Counted from the first letter of the stretch, positions 9,363 through 20,203 are shown. The stretch: 64,000 nt of DNA from Neovahlkampfia damariscottae (GCA_016618085.1 JABLTG010000085.1:1-64000), one strand, 5' to 3'. Numbers and translations are program-made. The notes: a model not told the origin generated them from the letters alone.

Positions 9363-9937
9363 TCAACTGGAGTTTTCCCTATTTTTAACGTTAAAATTAT
9401 TTTTAGTCTTACAATATTTTTTAATCAATGAATCACAACTGCATTGACTTTCAGGAATCCATTCATTCCAGTCATTTGACCATCCTTCCCATTTGATTAA
9501 AAATTCTGTTTCTTTTGTTTTTTTATTTTTGCGATGTTTGAGAATTGCTTCAACCACATACACTTCTTCTTCATCTTCTTCGTCTTCAGTTAAATCATTG
9601 TTTTCTTCTTTTTCTTTTTGGTTCTCAGTTTGTACAGCAATCTCTTCTGTTTTACTTTTTTTTGATTTAGATTCTTTTGCAGTGACTTTTTGGACTTTCG
9701 TTTTTTTTGTAATTTTTTCTTTTTCTACCAGCCCTTCAAATACATCTTCTTCATCTGATTTTGGTTCTGATTTCACTCTTGGTTCATGTCTATTAGTAAC
9801 TTTTTTCTTTTTTTTTTTGAAACTTTTTTTTGAATATCTTCTTCACCTTCAGATTTAAGTTCAATTTTAACTTTTGTAGGTACATAACTTGATATTTTTT
9901 CTTTTGATTCAGAAGAAATATTTTTAATAGGTCGTGA
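9363..9937 (-). CDS. Chromodomain protein, N-terminus uncertain
   Basis: The C-terminal part encodes a chromodomain: VYVVEAILKHRKNKK, then FLIKWEGWSNDWNEWIPES. The aromatic cage positions (Y, W, W/Y) are in place, so methyl-lysine histone binding is plausible. A K/E-rich linker precedes it, as in HP1/CBX-like or Chp1-like proteins. The upstream part (SRPIKNISSESKEK, VPTKVKIELKSEGEED) is in another frame. The two frames meet inside a run of 11 A near 9815 with no usable intron, so there is a one-base slip that may be a sequencing error. No good start codon is visible: the upstream end runs into Fanzor copy B at about 9940, so the true N-terminus may be lost or may lie in the CDCA7-like gene beyond it. 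Confidence 0.6.
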
Positions 9938-9940
9938 ACG

Positions 9941-10212
9941 GCTAATGAATTGATGGTTATTGTGACATGTGGAAAAATAGATTGGAAACTTGGAAAAAAA
10001 GATTATTTCAATTGTAAATATTGTAATTTTTCTCTTCCAAGAGATTATAATGGAGCAAGAAATATATTTCTGATGAATATACAAAATTTTATTGGAAATC
10101 CAAAAACTGCCAGTACTGCTGGTGACGGTCCTATCCCGAAAGAAATCTTGATTTTAATGTCTGGTCTGATTAATCAGAATGAACAGAAAAGTCAGTTTTA
10201 AGATAGCGGATA
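9941..10212 (+). mobile_element. Fanzor (TnpB-like) gene, 3' end, copy B
   Basis: The + strand encodes the full C-terminal zinc ribbon. VTCGKIDWKLGKKDYFNCK is followed by CKYC and PRDYNGARNIF, and the tail is the same as in copy A, ending KSQF. The first ribbon half keeps one clear cysteine (TCG) and the second half has C-x2-C. From 9999 to 10212 it matches window positions 1-214 with four differences that I could count in the coding part. Upstream of about 9941 the frame is closed and the sequence belongs to the chromodomain gene, so the RuvC core is absent. It is a dead 3'-end piece, not an active nuclease. It is inserted antisense between two chromatin-type genes. Confidence 0.75.
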
Positions 10213-11041
10213 TCTTGTTTAGTATCATACAATCCATTCACAACCATCATATGACAAACAGAAGAGTATCCATTTGCTCGTGCAATTTGAATCTAAAAAA
10301 TAAATTGAATAAAAAAAAAAATCAAACTAATTGACCAGTTGGTTGTTCCATACAAAAACTACAATTACATAAATTACGACAGTATGGACAGACCCAATTT
10401 GGATCCTCCAGTACAGTTTCTAACTCTTCACCGTATCTATTTTTCAAACAAATAACATAAAGCTCCTTTCAAGCTGTGGCATTTTGAACAGTCCGTTTTA
10501 ACATCAATAGTTTTTTTGTCGACACTTGAAAAAAAAAAGTTAATTTGAAATAGTTGAAATACTTGATGGCATGTCTTTCCATTTGTTGAGTCATAAATTT
10601 TTCCAGCAACTTTTCTCATCACATTTGGTCCTGTTTCTTTTGAACCTCTTGGTTTTCCTTTTCCAATGTTTCTTTTTCTTCTTTCAAATGTAACTGTATC
10701 ATTACGTTCTTCATCAGTAGATTCATCAGTTAAAGTTTCACCTGATAATCTTCGAGATTTTCTTTGAAGTGTTTTTTTTCTTTTTTTCTTTTTCACCAAT
10801 GATTTGATGGAGCATTTGTTTGTTTCTTTCAATATTTTTTTTCTTGTTTCTTCGTATTCATTTTCATCTTCCATATTTTCATTCTCTTCAGAATTTTCGA
10901 TTTTTATTTCAAAATCATTTAATTCTCCTTCAGTCTATTGTATCTTTCTGAAGATTCAGAAGTTTCATTTTCCAAAAAAAGTTTTTCTTCATCACTTACA
11001 ACTTCTTCTTTCACTCGGACCTGTAAGTTTTCAGTGGTCAT
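10213..11041 (-). pseudogene. CDCA7-type 4CXXC zinc-finger protein, frame interrupted
   Basis: The minus strand encodes the zf-4CXXC_R1 domain of CDCA7. In order it shows KIYDSTNGKTCHQ, CRQ before [43 protein letters not shown] and PTGQL, then ARANGYSSVCHMM. CDCA7 proteins recruit the HELLS remodeller to hemimethylated DNA. Short introns are clear after GKTCHQ (about 10526-10562) and after PTGQL (about 10297-10332). The coding sequence is out of register at three places without an intron: near 10940, in an A7 run near 10515, and near 10432. The 3' end runs into Fanzor copy B. The upstream ATG at 11041 has a CCAAT box at 11067-11071. It is either a decaying gene or a poorly resolved sequence. 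Confidence 0.65.
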
Positions 11042-11109
11042 TTTTTTTGTATGCGAATTGGGTTGTCCAATCAAAGCTTCATGATTTTATTTAACACAAA
11101 AATTTAAAT

Positions 11110-12358
11110 TCACAAAATTAACTTTAAAATATCATTTCCGCCATTTAATCCATGAATTCTCTCCTTTTTATTTGGGACAATTGCGTTTGCTTTTTCAAAT
11201 AATGATTCACTTGCAGTTTCAACATCTTTCACTGTTACCATATCACTACTGACATTTTCGTCAATACCACGCTTCAATTCCAATTGTTCTACAAATCCTT
11301 TTCTTGATGGTAAATATAAACAACTAATTTTGTTCATAATGATCTCGGAAACAGTTCCAAATCCTAACTTTGATACTACAACATCTGATGCTGCCATCAA
11401 ATCAATCATTTTTAAACCTTTAATCTTCAAATCAGAAAATTTTATAAATCTGATTCTTTCATTTTTGCAGTCCATCATTTTTGAATACTGATTTTTAAAT
11501 ATAATCAAAGTCCAGTCCTTTGGTATCTTCCAAAGATGACATTGATCAAAATTAAAAGAATGACCACCAAAAGTGTAAAGCATTAGTTTTTTAAATTGTA
11601 ATTTTAACAAATCTCTTGTATCTTTCTTGTTCATTTTTGATACATCAGCAACCCAATTTATGTTAATTTTTTTGACATTATCATAAACTCTCATATCCTC
11701 CGTATATGGATATCGAATAAATAAATCCGTCTTTTTGTACTCTTTTTCCAAAAAATTGATGTATTTTTGAAAATCTGGAATTTCTTTCACGTAATGTTTA
11801 TACCACCAATGCCATGAAAAATTTGAAATTCCAATCGCTGTAACATCAAGCGCTTTAGCTACTGATATACCTAAAAAATGAATTTCTTCTCGAAAAAATT
11901 ACCCAAAACGGTTGTATCACTGATAATTTTTGTAACACCCCATTGAGACAAAATTTGTGAGTACTTTTCAACGGATTTCTGATAGTTATTCCAATATAAT
12001 TCTAAAGACTTTAATGTTGAATTGAAATCTATTTCGACTGAACTTTTTTGAACAACTCCAACGTCAACTTTCGAGTTCAAAACTTGGACTGGTAAATTTT
12101 CAAAGAGAAAAGTTGGAACTTTTGAAATAACCATAATTTTGGCATGTGGTAATAATTTTTTAATAATTAATAAAGACCTTGTTCCGTGTCCAAATCCTTG
12201 AAAATTTTAGTTTTCAATTTTATTAAACCATGGTCACTTATGAAATAAGCAATTTTTGGTTTGTTGATATTTTGGTTCATTGAATGTGCTATATAGGTCA
12301 CAATCGAAAGAAGCATCAGAATTGTAGTAAGAAACAGTAATTTTTGTGTTTTCTTCAT
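11110..12358 (-). CDS. Membrane-anchored GT-B glycosyltransferase-like protein
   Basis: Three exons (12229-12358, 11903-12196, 11110-11870; introns of 32 and 32 nt) join in frame to 394 residues. A single membrane segment near residues 6-24 (LLFLTTILMLLSIVTYIA) suggests a signal anchor. The lumenal or cytosolic body has the GT-B signature: IAYFISDHGFGHGTRS at the N-terminal donor loop, IISDTTVLG, ISNFSWHWWY, and in the C-terminal half SDVVVSKLGFGTVSEI and YLPSRKGFVEQ. These resemble bacterial family-28-type transferases and the N-terminal part of L-arabinokinase. Sugar donor and acceptor are unknown. A CCAAT box lies at 12371-12375, 13 bp upstream of the ATG. Confidence 0.75.
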
Positions 12359-12370
12359 TTTTAAGTTCAA

Positions 12371-12375
12371 CCAAT
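12371..12375. promoter_or_regulatory. CCAAT box of the glycosyltransferase gene
   Basis: CCAAT on the + strand (ATTGG in gene orientation) ends 13 bp from the ATG at 12358. Confidence 0.4.
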
Positions 12376-12513
12376 CACAATTCACAAAGAAAAAAGAAAG
12401 TTGAAAATCCCAAGATTCTGGAAGCAAAATAATTAATTCTTCAATTAGAATCAAAAGAAATGAGAAGTATCATTCAACCAGTAAAAACAAAGATATTTCC
12501 AAATTGTTTAATA

Positions 12514-13162
12514 CTAAACGTCGTATATTAAAAAATCATCATTTTTGAAGTATTTCAATGCAAATATTTTCCCATCAAGAGTTGGTTGGGAAAATGCAAC
12601 TTCTTCTTTTGGTATTTCAAATCCATAAATTAGATTCATTCTTGCTGATTCAACAAGATTTTTTGCAATCCCTTTTTTTCGAAATTCTTCAAAAACATAG
12701 ATTTTTGAGATTCCACATAACGCCTTTTCTTTTTGGAATGTGTATTCTTGAATTGATTCAGCGATTGTTGGTGTTGATTGATTGGTCTCATCAAAATGAA
12801 CTAAATATCCATTTTTAATTTGTTCTGCAATTAAAATACCGATAACTGAATTATTTTTGATGTACAAATAGTGCTGTTTGTTAATATCATCAATTTGTTA
12901 CTTTTGTATTTGAAGTGTTGATTCTAAATTTTCCGAAGATATTTTCAAGAAAATCATTAATTTCTTGTACCTTCTTTTCAAGTGTTTTATTCTCTATTTT
13001 TGAGATTTCTACAATTTTTTCATTGTCCTCTGTTTCTTTTATTATTCTAATATTTTTTGTTATTTTGAATTTTATTGAATCATCTTTGTTACGTAACTTT
13101 GGTTCTTTTAAAGTAAGTCTTTGAGTTCTATTCATTTTTTTCTGTTTTTCAATTTTTCTCAT
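12514..13162 (-). CDS. ECO1: Cohesin acetyltransferase Eco1/ESCO-like
   Basis: Exons 12902-13162 and 12514-12873 flank a 28-nt intron and give 206 residues. The C-terminus has the hallmark segments of the Eco1/ESCO acetyltransferase: CGISKIYVFEEFRKKGIA (acetyl-CoA loop), ESARMNLIYGFEI, EVAFSQPTLDGKIFALKYF and DDFLIYDV. These enzymes acetylate Smc3 to lock cohesin during S phase. The N-terminal 90 residues are basic and helical. I see no C2H2 zinc finger, which most family members carry before the acetyltransferase domain. Starts at 13162 or 13132 are both possible; 13162 lies 34 bp from a CCAAT box at 13196-13200. Confidence 0.85.
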
Positions 13163-13293
13163 GTTGTAAGTAGACAATTTAGAAGAATAAAATTGCCAAT
13201 CAAAAATGATCAATTTATTACTTGAACAAAATTTATAATTTATTATATTGTAATATATTTTCAGGTCTAATGAAAAATTAATTGAAATAAAAA

Positions 13294-14032
13294 TTACATC
13301 CCAAGAAAAAAGCACATTGCTTCACAAAATTCACCAAAAAAATAAAAAATTGATTTTGGGATATCAGCTGGATAAATGTCATACCTTTTCATATCTCTAA
13401 GTATTGCGACCCAATCAACAAATTTTAATTTTTCTCCACTGTCTCTTCTCAATCCTAAAAATATTTAACAGTTTAATTTTTAAGAGTACCAAAATAATTC
13501 TCATAATATTTATGATAGTTTCTTATTCCAGGTGTTCTTGTTATTTTTACTATTAATCTATTTGGTCCGTTTGGTTTAATTAAGTGAGCTTTTCCTTTTT
13601 CGAATTTTATGAATTCTCCTTTGTTTAAGATTCCTCGTTTATTTTCATAAATATAACTCAATGAACCTTCAATAACTCTGTACTCTTCATCTGCTAAAAT
13701 ATGAATATGAGGCGAAACAAAACACGGTCTCTATTGAATCAGATTCGAGAAAAAAAAATTACTTCTGGAACTGGAAGATTGGATACCGTACAATTTCCAG
13801 GATATATTGTATATATTGCTTGAAAATATCTGAAATTTGTTTCTTTTCCGAGATGTAAAATTTCAATACAGTCTGTGCCAAATAGTGCACAAATTTTTCT
13901 TGGTTTTTCAACAACAGATCTTCTGGTCTTTTAAAGAATAAAAAAAAAAGTAAATACCAACAGAAATTGTTGTCTCATCAATAATACAACAAAAGCTGCC
14001 AGAATCAGCAGTATCAGTTGAAAATTTATCAT
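13294..14032 (-). CDS. Cupin-domain protein with N-terminal membrane anchor
   Basis: Four exons (13958-14032, 13763-13927, 13490-13730, 13294-13454) separated by introns of 30, 32 and 35 nt give 213 residues in frame. The first exon is almost wholly hydrophobic (FQLILLILAAFVVLLM) and should be a signal anchor. The middle shows a cupin barrel: SPHIHILADEEYRVIEGSL is the first metal-binding motif (HxH...E), and KAHLIKPNG is the second-motif region. The C-terminus is helical. Cupins of this size include sugar isomerases and small-molecule dioxygenases, and the reaction cannot be chosen here. ATTGGCCAAT at 14051-14060 is a palindromic CCAAT pair 19 bp upstream. Confidence 0.7.
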
Positions 14033-14050
14033 TCTGATTAAATTTGTATC

Positions 14051-14060
14051 ATTGGCCAAT
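14051..14060. promoter_or_regulatory. Palindromic CCAAT pair between cupin and SPOC genes
   Basis: ATTGGCCAAT lies 19 bp upstream of the cupin ATG. Together with CCAAT at 14150-14154 and 14174-14178 before the SPOC gene it makes a divergent promoter of 175 bp. Confidence 0.5.
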
Positions 14061-14207
14061 TTTTTGGAGGTTTAAGATATTTCGTGAAGAGTGATAAATT
14101 CATTTTTTATGTGATTTTTATGCAGATAAAAAATTTTCAGTTTAACTAGCCAATGGATGATCCTCAATTTTGACCAATCAATTTGCTTTTATTCTTCAAC
14201 CGTTTTG

Positions 14208-16871
14208 ATGACTGAACCAACTTCAAATGTTATTGAAAAAATTGTGGAGGAACCAAATAATATCTCCATAAAACAAAATAATGATTATCCAACTTCAAAT
14301 GAATTATCTTTGCTGTCCAAACAAGAAAATAAAAACGAAGAAAAAAATGACGAACAGAAAATTGAAAACATAGTCGAAACTGAAGTTGAAAATCAACAAA
14401 CATATAAAAAAGAAATTACAGAAGTAAATAAATCGTCAGAAAAAAATATAGAACCACAAGAAACTAAAATAGAAAAAATTGAAGAAAAAAAACAAGAAGA
14501 AAAAGTTGAAGAAAAAAAAGATATAACAACAGAAAATGTAGTTATAAATGAACAAAAAAATTCAACCATTTCAAACCTTGAAAAAGACAACATTTTGGAG
14601 TCAGAAAAAATTGAAGAAAAAAACAAAGAAGAAAAAATGGAAATAGAAGAAACTGAAATTCCAAAAGTTACAGAAACCAAATCAGACGACTCAAAAATGA
14701 TTATAAAGCCAACAGAAGAAATAGTTGAAAAAGACACAAAAGACACAGTCAAAAAGGAAGAAAAACCAATAGAAGAAGAAAAAAAAGAGGTAGATGGAAA
14801 AGTAAAAGAAAATTTAACAAAGAATGGAAAGAAAAGAGGAAGACCACCAAAAAGTAAAAACACACAAAATTTAACTGTCAACACTACACCAAAACCACCA
14901 ACAGTTCCAAAATCACAATCAACACCTAAAAATGTAAAAATACCAGACATTGTTGCGAATTCTCCAAGAATGACAGAAAGACAACAAATGATGTTGATTA
15001 TGAGAAGTGAACAAAAGAATTACAAAGAATTTTCAGAAAGTGAAGAAGAAATGGAAGAAGTTGATGATGATGATGAAGAAGAAAGTTATGAAGTTGTTGA
15101 AAAACCAAAACCACCTCCAAAAAAGAAAGAAACACCTGAACCAGTAACAAAGAAAAAAGAAACAACAGGAAAGAAAAGAGGAAGAAAACCAAACAAAAAA
15201 GTTGAAAAATTTGAAGAAATTTATTCTTTCAATTTATCATGTAAAGGAGAATCACTTGGTGTTGTTAAAATTCTGACTTCAGATGGAAAAGTAGAAGAAA
15301 ATTTAATTGATGCTTTAAAAACACAAAATACAATGAACATTACAAAATTAATTTCAATTGAAAAATTGTTACAGGAAGAAAATGAAAATTTAACAATGTT
15401 AATTTTTGAAGCTAAAAATGAGAATGATCAAAACTCATTACAGAGAATATATTCAAAACTGGAAAGAGATAATATGGCTGGAATGTTTGGTGCGAAGAAT
15501 TTCTTTATATTTTTTATACCCCCAACTGAATTTGCTTTGAAAAGATTTAAATTTGAAGATAAATCAAAATTAATTGGTGCTGTATTTTATTTAAATGATT
15601 TTGAATTGAAAAAAGCAGAAGAAATAAAAATTAAAGAAGAACAAGAAAAAATGGAAGTTGAGGAAAAGAAAATGAAACAATTACAACAACAACAATTAAT
15701 GCAACAATTACAACAACAACAACAACAACAACAACAGAATATACCAAAACCTGTTGTTCAACAAGTACAACAACAAATACCGGTAGAACAACAACAACCA
15801 AATTGGAGTCAACCAAATATTCCTCAGCCACCAATTCAAAGTTATAATCCATATGGATCTTCACCAATGGAGAATTCACCAAATTTGATTCAATCTTCAC
15901 CATTGAATTCACAACAAATGCATCCTTATAAAATGATTTCACAAGTTCCAATTCAAGTGTCACCATATTCACAAATTCAAAGAGATGTAAAGATTGATTC
16001 ACCAACTACACATCAACCACATGATTACATAAATCGTGAGAGATATGATAAATATGATAAATATGATCGTAGTGTTGATAAATATGATAAATATACTGAA
16101 CGTGATAGAAATATTGATAAATATGATAAATATAATGATAGTGATCGTGGTGGTGATTATTATTCAAATAGAAATGAATATCAAAAATATGATCGTAGTC
16201 GTGATTATTCAAATAAATATAGCAGAGAAAGAAGTCCAGAATATAAAAATGAACCAAAAGATGAAAAACCACGTTTATCAGCACTTGAACAGTTCTCAAT
16301 GTTTAATGATGCAAGTAAGAAGAATAAAAATCAAAATCAAAAGCATAAAAACAAGAATAAACAAAAACCAAAGCAACAAAATTCACCACAACAAAATCAA
16401 GGTGGAAAAAGTGGAAATGCTCTTGATGAGTTTAATGAATTTTTTAATGAATACACAAATGAATCAAAGAGAAAAAGAAATGAGGATTTTTCATCACCAT
16501 CAAAAAAATACAAAAATTCACCACCACCTTATGGTCAACAAGATTCATTGAGCAATTCACCAAGTCCAAGACATCATTCATCTCAACAATCTCAAGTTCC
16601 AATGCAAGATAGATTGAAAACATTAAGTAGAGATAGTAAAACACCAACTAGACATCTTTGGGTTGGAAGGTTCTTTGATGTGTCAATGGATAAAAATATG
16701 TTAAGAAGAGATTTTGAAAGATTTGGTCCTATTGATTCATTAAATCTGTTGAAAGATCAAAAATGTGCATTTATCAATTATGAAAATGTTGAAGATGCAA
16801 TTCGTTCAAAAAAAACTCTTGAAGGAACAAAGGCTTATCCAAAAATTGCATATCAACAAGTCAGAAAATAA
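14208..16871 (+). CDS. SPOC-domain protein with C-terminal RRM
   Basis: The 887-residue intronless protein starts at the ATG after two CCAAT boxes (14150-14154, 14174-14178). An acidic, K/E-rich N-terminus contains an AT-hook-like KKRGRPPKSK (near 209) and a second one, KKRGRKPNKK (near 325). A SPOC domain follows at about 340-464 (FNLSCKGESLGVVKI to FKFEDKSKLIGAVFYL). After a polyglutamine run (about 491-510) and a Y-D-K repeat region (about 613-645) comes an RRM at about 815-886 with LWVGRFF and KCAFINYE. Spen-family proteins have RRMs before SPOC, so the order is reversed here. A nuclear RNA or chromatin role is likely; partners are unknown. Confidence 0.75.
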   Translation: MTEPTSNVIEKIVEEPNNISIKQNNDYPTSNELSLLSKQENKNEEKNDEQKIENIVETEVENQQTYKKEITEVNKSSEKNIEPQETKIEKIEEKKQEEKVEEKKDITTENVVINEQKNSTISNLEKDNILESEKIEEKNKEEKMEIEETEIPKVTETKSDDSKMIIKPTEEIVEKDTKDTVKKEEKPIEEEKKEVDGKVKENLTKNGKKRGRPPKSKNTQNLTVNTTPKPPTVPKSQSTPKNVKIPDIVANSPRMTERQQMMLIMRSEQKNYKEFSESEEEMEEVDDDDEEESYEVVEKPKPPPKKKETPEPVTKKKETTGKKRGRKPNKKVEKFEEIYSFNLSCKGESLGVVKILTSDGKVEENLIDALKTQNTMNITKLISIEKLLQEENENLTMLIFEAKNENDQNSLQRIYSKLERDNMAGMFGAKNFFIFFIPPTEFALKRFKFEDKSKLIGAVFYLNDFELKKAEEIKIKEEQEKMEVEEKKMKQLQQQQLMQQLQQQQQQQQQNIPKPVVQQVQQQIPVEQQQPNWSQPNIPQPPIQSYNPYGSSPMENSPNLIQSSPLNSQQMHPYKMISQVPIQVSPYSQIQRDVKIDSPTTHQPHDYINRERYDKYDKYDRSVDKYDKYTERDRNIDKYDKYNDSDRGGDYYSNRNEYQKYDRSRDYSNKYSRERSPEYKNEPKDEKPRLSALEQFSMFNDASKKNKNQNQKHKNKNKQKPKQQNSPQQNQGGKSGNALDEFNEFFNEYTNESKRKRNEDFSSPSKKYKNSPPPYGQQDSLSNSPSPRHHSSQQSQVPMQDRLKTLSRDSKTPTRHLWVGRFFDVSMDKNMLRRDFERFGPIDSLNLLKDQKCAFINYENVEDAIRSKKTLEGTKAYPKIAYQQVRK

Positions 16872-16912
16872 AATTCTTGAAAAGGTATATCTTTATTAAA
16901 TAAACTTTGTGA

Positions 16913-19900
16913 TCACATTTTAATTTCAATGTCTCCAAATTCTTCTTCATCATCTTCTTCGACATTTTTCTTTGCAAGTGCTTCTGCTGTTTTTGAACTC
17001 AATTCAACTTTCTTTGAAGAAAAATCCAATGTTTTTTGTTTTTTTGCTTTGACAACACCAACTGGAATTAGAGGTTTAGATTTGGTGACTGATTTTTTGA
17101 CTTCTGGTTCTTCATATTTTTCATATTTTGTTGAAGTTACAACTTTGGTTTTCTTTGGTGGATTCAGAGCAGCATTTTCTTTTTCTCTTTTGCGTTTCTT
17201 TGATTCTTCTTCTTCTCTTTTTTCTGATTCTGAAAAATCATTGATTCTTTCAATGATATTTATGTCTCCTTTTTTTGGTGTGAAAGATTCAAAATTTTTC
17301 TTCTTTTTCTTTGGTTTTGCTCCCATAGTTACAACTTTAACTTTTGATTGATCAATTGAAGCTGACAATTCTTCAAAGTTAACTTCAGCCTCATCATCAT
17401 CATCTTGATCTATTTTTTCATTTCTTGGTGATTCAACTTGTTCAGATGAAACTGAAACAGGTGATGAAAGTTCAGATGACTTTGTTGATGATTGGGACAG
17501 GCTTCTTGATTCAAATGATTGAGTTGAAACAGGTGATTTGAAAATTGCTGTTTCAACAGATGTTTCTTGATTAAAAGATCGAAGTGAAAATGAACTCGGT
17601 TTTGTATTAATTCTATCAGATAATTCAATAAGAGAATGATCATTTGCGATTTTCTTTGCCATTGAGATTGATTTACTTCCAATTAATTTTTGAGAAGCTT
17701 CCAATGCTTTTCCTAAATTATTTTTTGTAACACATTCATAGATGATTGATATGAGTTCTTTGTCAATTGCAATTTCCATTTTTTCAATTCTTTTCTTTTT
17801 TGCTGTTGGAATTTGATCTTTAAAGTTTTCCAAAAGATTATTTTCAAATTGTTTCAACATCATAAGACTCAAAGCAACTTTTTTTTCACTCTTTGAAATT
17901 GATGATTGAGCAAATGGAATTGAAAGATCAATAATTTTCAAAGGTGGACGAGGAACAACTATTGGTTGACCTTCTGGTTCTAAAAATACAACAAGGCAAT
18001 GATCTGTATTCACTTGAACCATCCAATGTTCATCTTTATATTCAGAATTATCTAAAATCACTTGCCATTGTCCACCCATATCATCTGTGTACATTTTAAG
18101 ATATCCAAATGAATCATAAGTACAGAATTGCTTGAAATGAATTAGAATTGATTAAAAATTACTCCCAATAAAGAAAATCCAATCCAAGTTAATTTTGATT
18201 TTTTGCTATTTGGAATTGTTGATTCAACTATTAATTTTGAAGTTTGAAGATTAAAAAGTTTAAGTTTGAGAATATCTGAAGCATGATTTTCATAATAAAG
18301 AACAGCAAGATTGTTTTTGTATCCACACATTGAAATAATTTGATCTGGGAATGAAAGGACTGACAATTGAATTCCATTGATAGTATAAATACGGAGGAAA
18401 TATTGACCTTCTTCTGTTTTAGTTGAGGCAGCAACAAAATCATTACAAACTGCAACAGTTTCAACATCTTCTTCTTCATCCATGTTAATTCTCCATTGTG
18501 TTTCATTTGACCAAGAATTGAATGATCTGAATGTAATTCCAGCATTTGATTTTGGTTGAGCTTTATTAGCAAAAACAGCACCATTATCACCTAAAGCGGC
18601 AATGTGAGATGAGTAATATTCTGTAAAACGATCATTTTTATGTCTTGATGTATCATTAAATTCAATTTCAATATAATTGGAATTCTTTTCTTCAAAGGAA
18701 GCAATTAATCCAACTTGATTGTGTGCCAAGAATCTACGTTTTTCAAGGAATTCAGAAGAGCCAGTTTGAAATGGTTTTTGTCTGAAAGACTCTATTTTTG
18801 ATTGAGTCTTTGTCAATGTGATTTCTTTATTATAATCATCAAGAATATCTTCTTCATAATCTTCAATGATATCATCTTCTGCTTCTTCCATTTCTGAATC
18901 TTCTTCGTCATCTTCTGCTTCATTGTCCAATACCAATTTAAGATCTCCTTTATTTTTTTGTAATTTCTTTGGTACTGCAGAATCTGTTGATCTTCCGTCC
19001 ATAGAATCAATTGAAGAAGCAATTGATGTTTGTGACATTGATCCGTCCATTGTTTCATTGTATTTATAAGCTATTGGTGCAACTGAATTTCCTATTGGTG
19101 TCATGTCCTTCACAGTTGGAACTGAAGTATCAATTGATTTGATAACACCTGTTGTATCACTCTAAAAATGAATTAGAATTAAACTAAATTGAAATTACAA
19201 TAATTAACAAAGAATCATGTGGAGACCATGTTAAATCAGTGATCTGTCCTTCCATTTCACCAAGCATTTCAATACCAGCGAATGATGTTTCAGTATCAAA
19301 TAAGAAACATTGTCTTTTTGTATCGGCAGCAACGATCATATTGGTTTTATTTGAGTATGCAATCATGTAAATTAAATCCATATTATCATCTTTAATAGTT
19401 CTTGAGACTATCCATTTTTCTCTTTCAATTAAAAAAACACCTTTGATTCCAGCTGGAACAATTAAATATTTCCCTTCTGCATTCCATTGAAGTTTATAGA
19501 GAATAGGAGCAGTTTTTCCATCTTCTAATGAAATGATACCTTTGATTATTTCTTTTGGAATCATATTTTTTAAAGTCATTGTTTCCTTGTCTTCTTTCAA
19601 GTTCCAAATCTTGATATTTCCGTCTCTGCCTGCAGAAGCTAAATAATTTCCTTTTGGATCAAATGAAACAGCTATAACTCCACCTTCATGTCCTTTTAAT
19701 GTTTTCACTTTGTTCTCTTCTTTTAAAAAAATAACTTTGATTTCATCTTCAAGTGAAGCTATTGCCATGATTGAAGAGACTTGATTGAGTTCAATCATCT
19801 GAACAGCCATTTGATTTCTTGAGATATAACTTATGAAATCAAATTCAGGATATGAGCTTGAAACTACTCTGTTGTCCTCACCTGCAGTATAAATTACATC

Positions 19901-20162
19901 ACCCTGTTTTTTAATTTTTTTTTTTTAGTTTACTTCAAGGTTAAATTTGATAGAGTTGATATTATCTCCATTCGTTTCTCCTTTTGAAGTGACTTTTTTT
20001 TTTTTCAAATTTACAATACAAGTGTCAGTCAAGCTAGAAAAAGCAAGCAAACTTAGTTTTTAATTTGTTGATAAGTTCTTACTCTTTGTTTTTTGGATGA
20101 AAACATGTGGTATTATATCCTTTGTTTTTTATTTTATGAACGACAGTTAACTCTTGTGTCAT
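16913..20162 (-). CDS. WDHD1: Replisome scaffold Ctf4/AND-1/WDHD1
   Basis: Five exons (20083-20162, 19934-20033, 19199-19903, 18163-19161, 16913-18130) with introns of 29-49 nt join in frame to 1033 residues. The N-terminal WD40 propeller shows GHEGGVIAVSFDPKGNYLASAG with IKIWNL. The second, SepB-type propeller shows KRRFLAHNQVGLIAS, VETVAVCNDFVAAST, FLRIYTINGIQLSVLSF and MYTDDMGGQWQVI. Together these identify Ctf4/AND-1, which couples the CMG helicase to polymerase alpha. The C-terminus is K/E-rich, and no HMG box is seen, as in yeast Ctf4. The start was found by following the phase of the first two introns. It shares a 97-bp divergent promoter with the hydrolase gene at 20260. Confidence 0.9.
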
Positions 20163-20203
20163 CAGTTGTTCGTTACAAATTGGCGGTGAAATATTCAATG
20201 GTG

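Noticed and set aside
9950-10201. An 83-residue free-standing zinc-ribbon gene
   Set aside because: The frame has no ATG at its predicted start and lacks the RuvC core. It is the tail of a Fanzor gene, matched by copy A.
16036-16551. Regular repeats encoding Y-D-K and N-M-I units, considered as a CRISPR-like or minisatellite array
   Set aside because: The repeats are codon-scale, in frame with the SPOC/RRM gene, and vary freely. There are no unique spacers of constant length.
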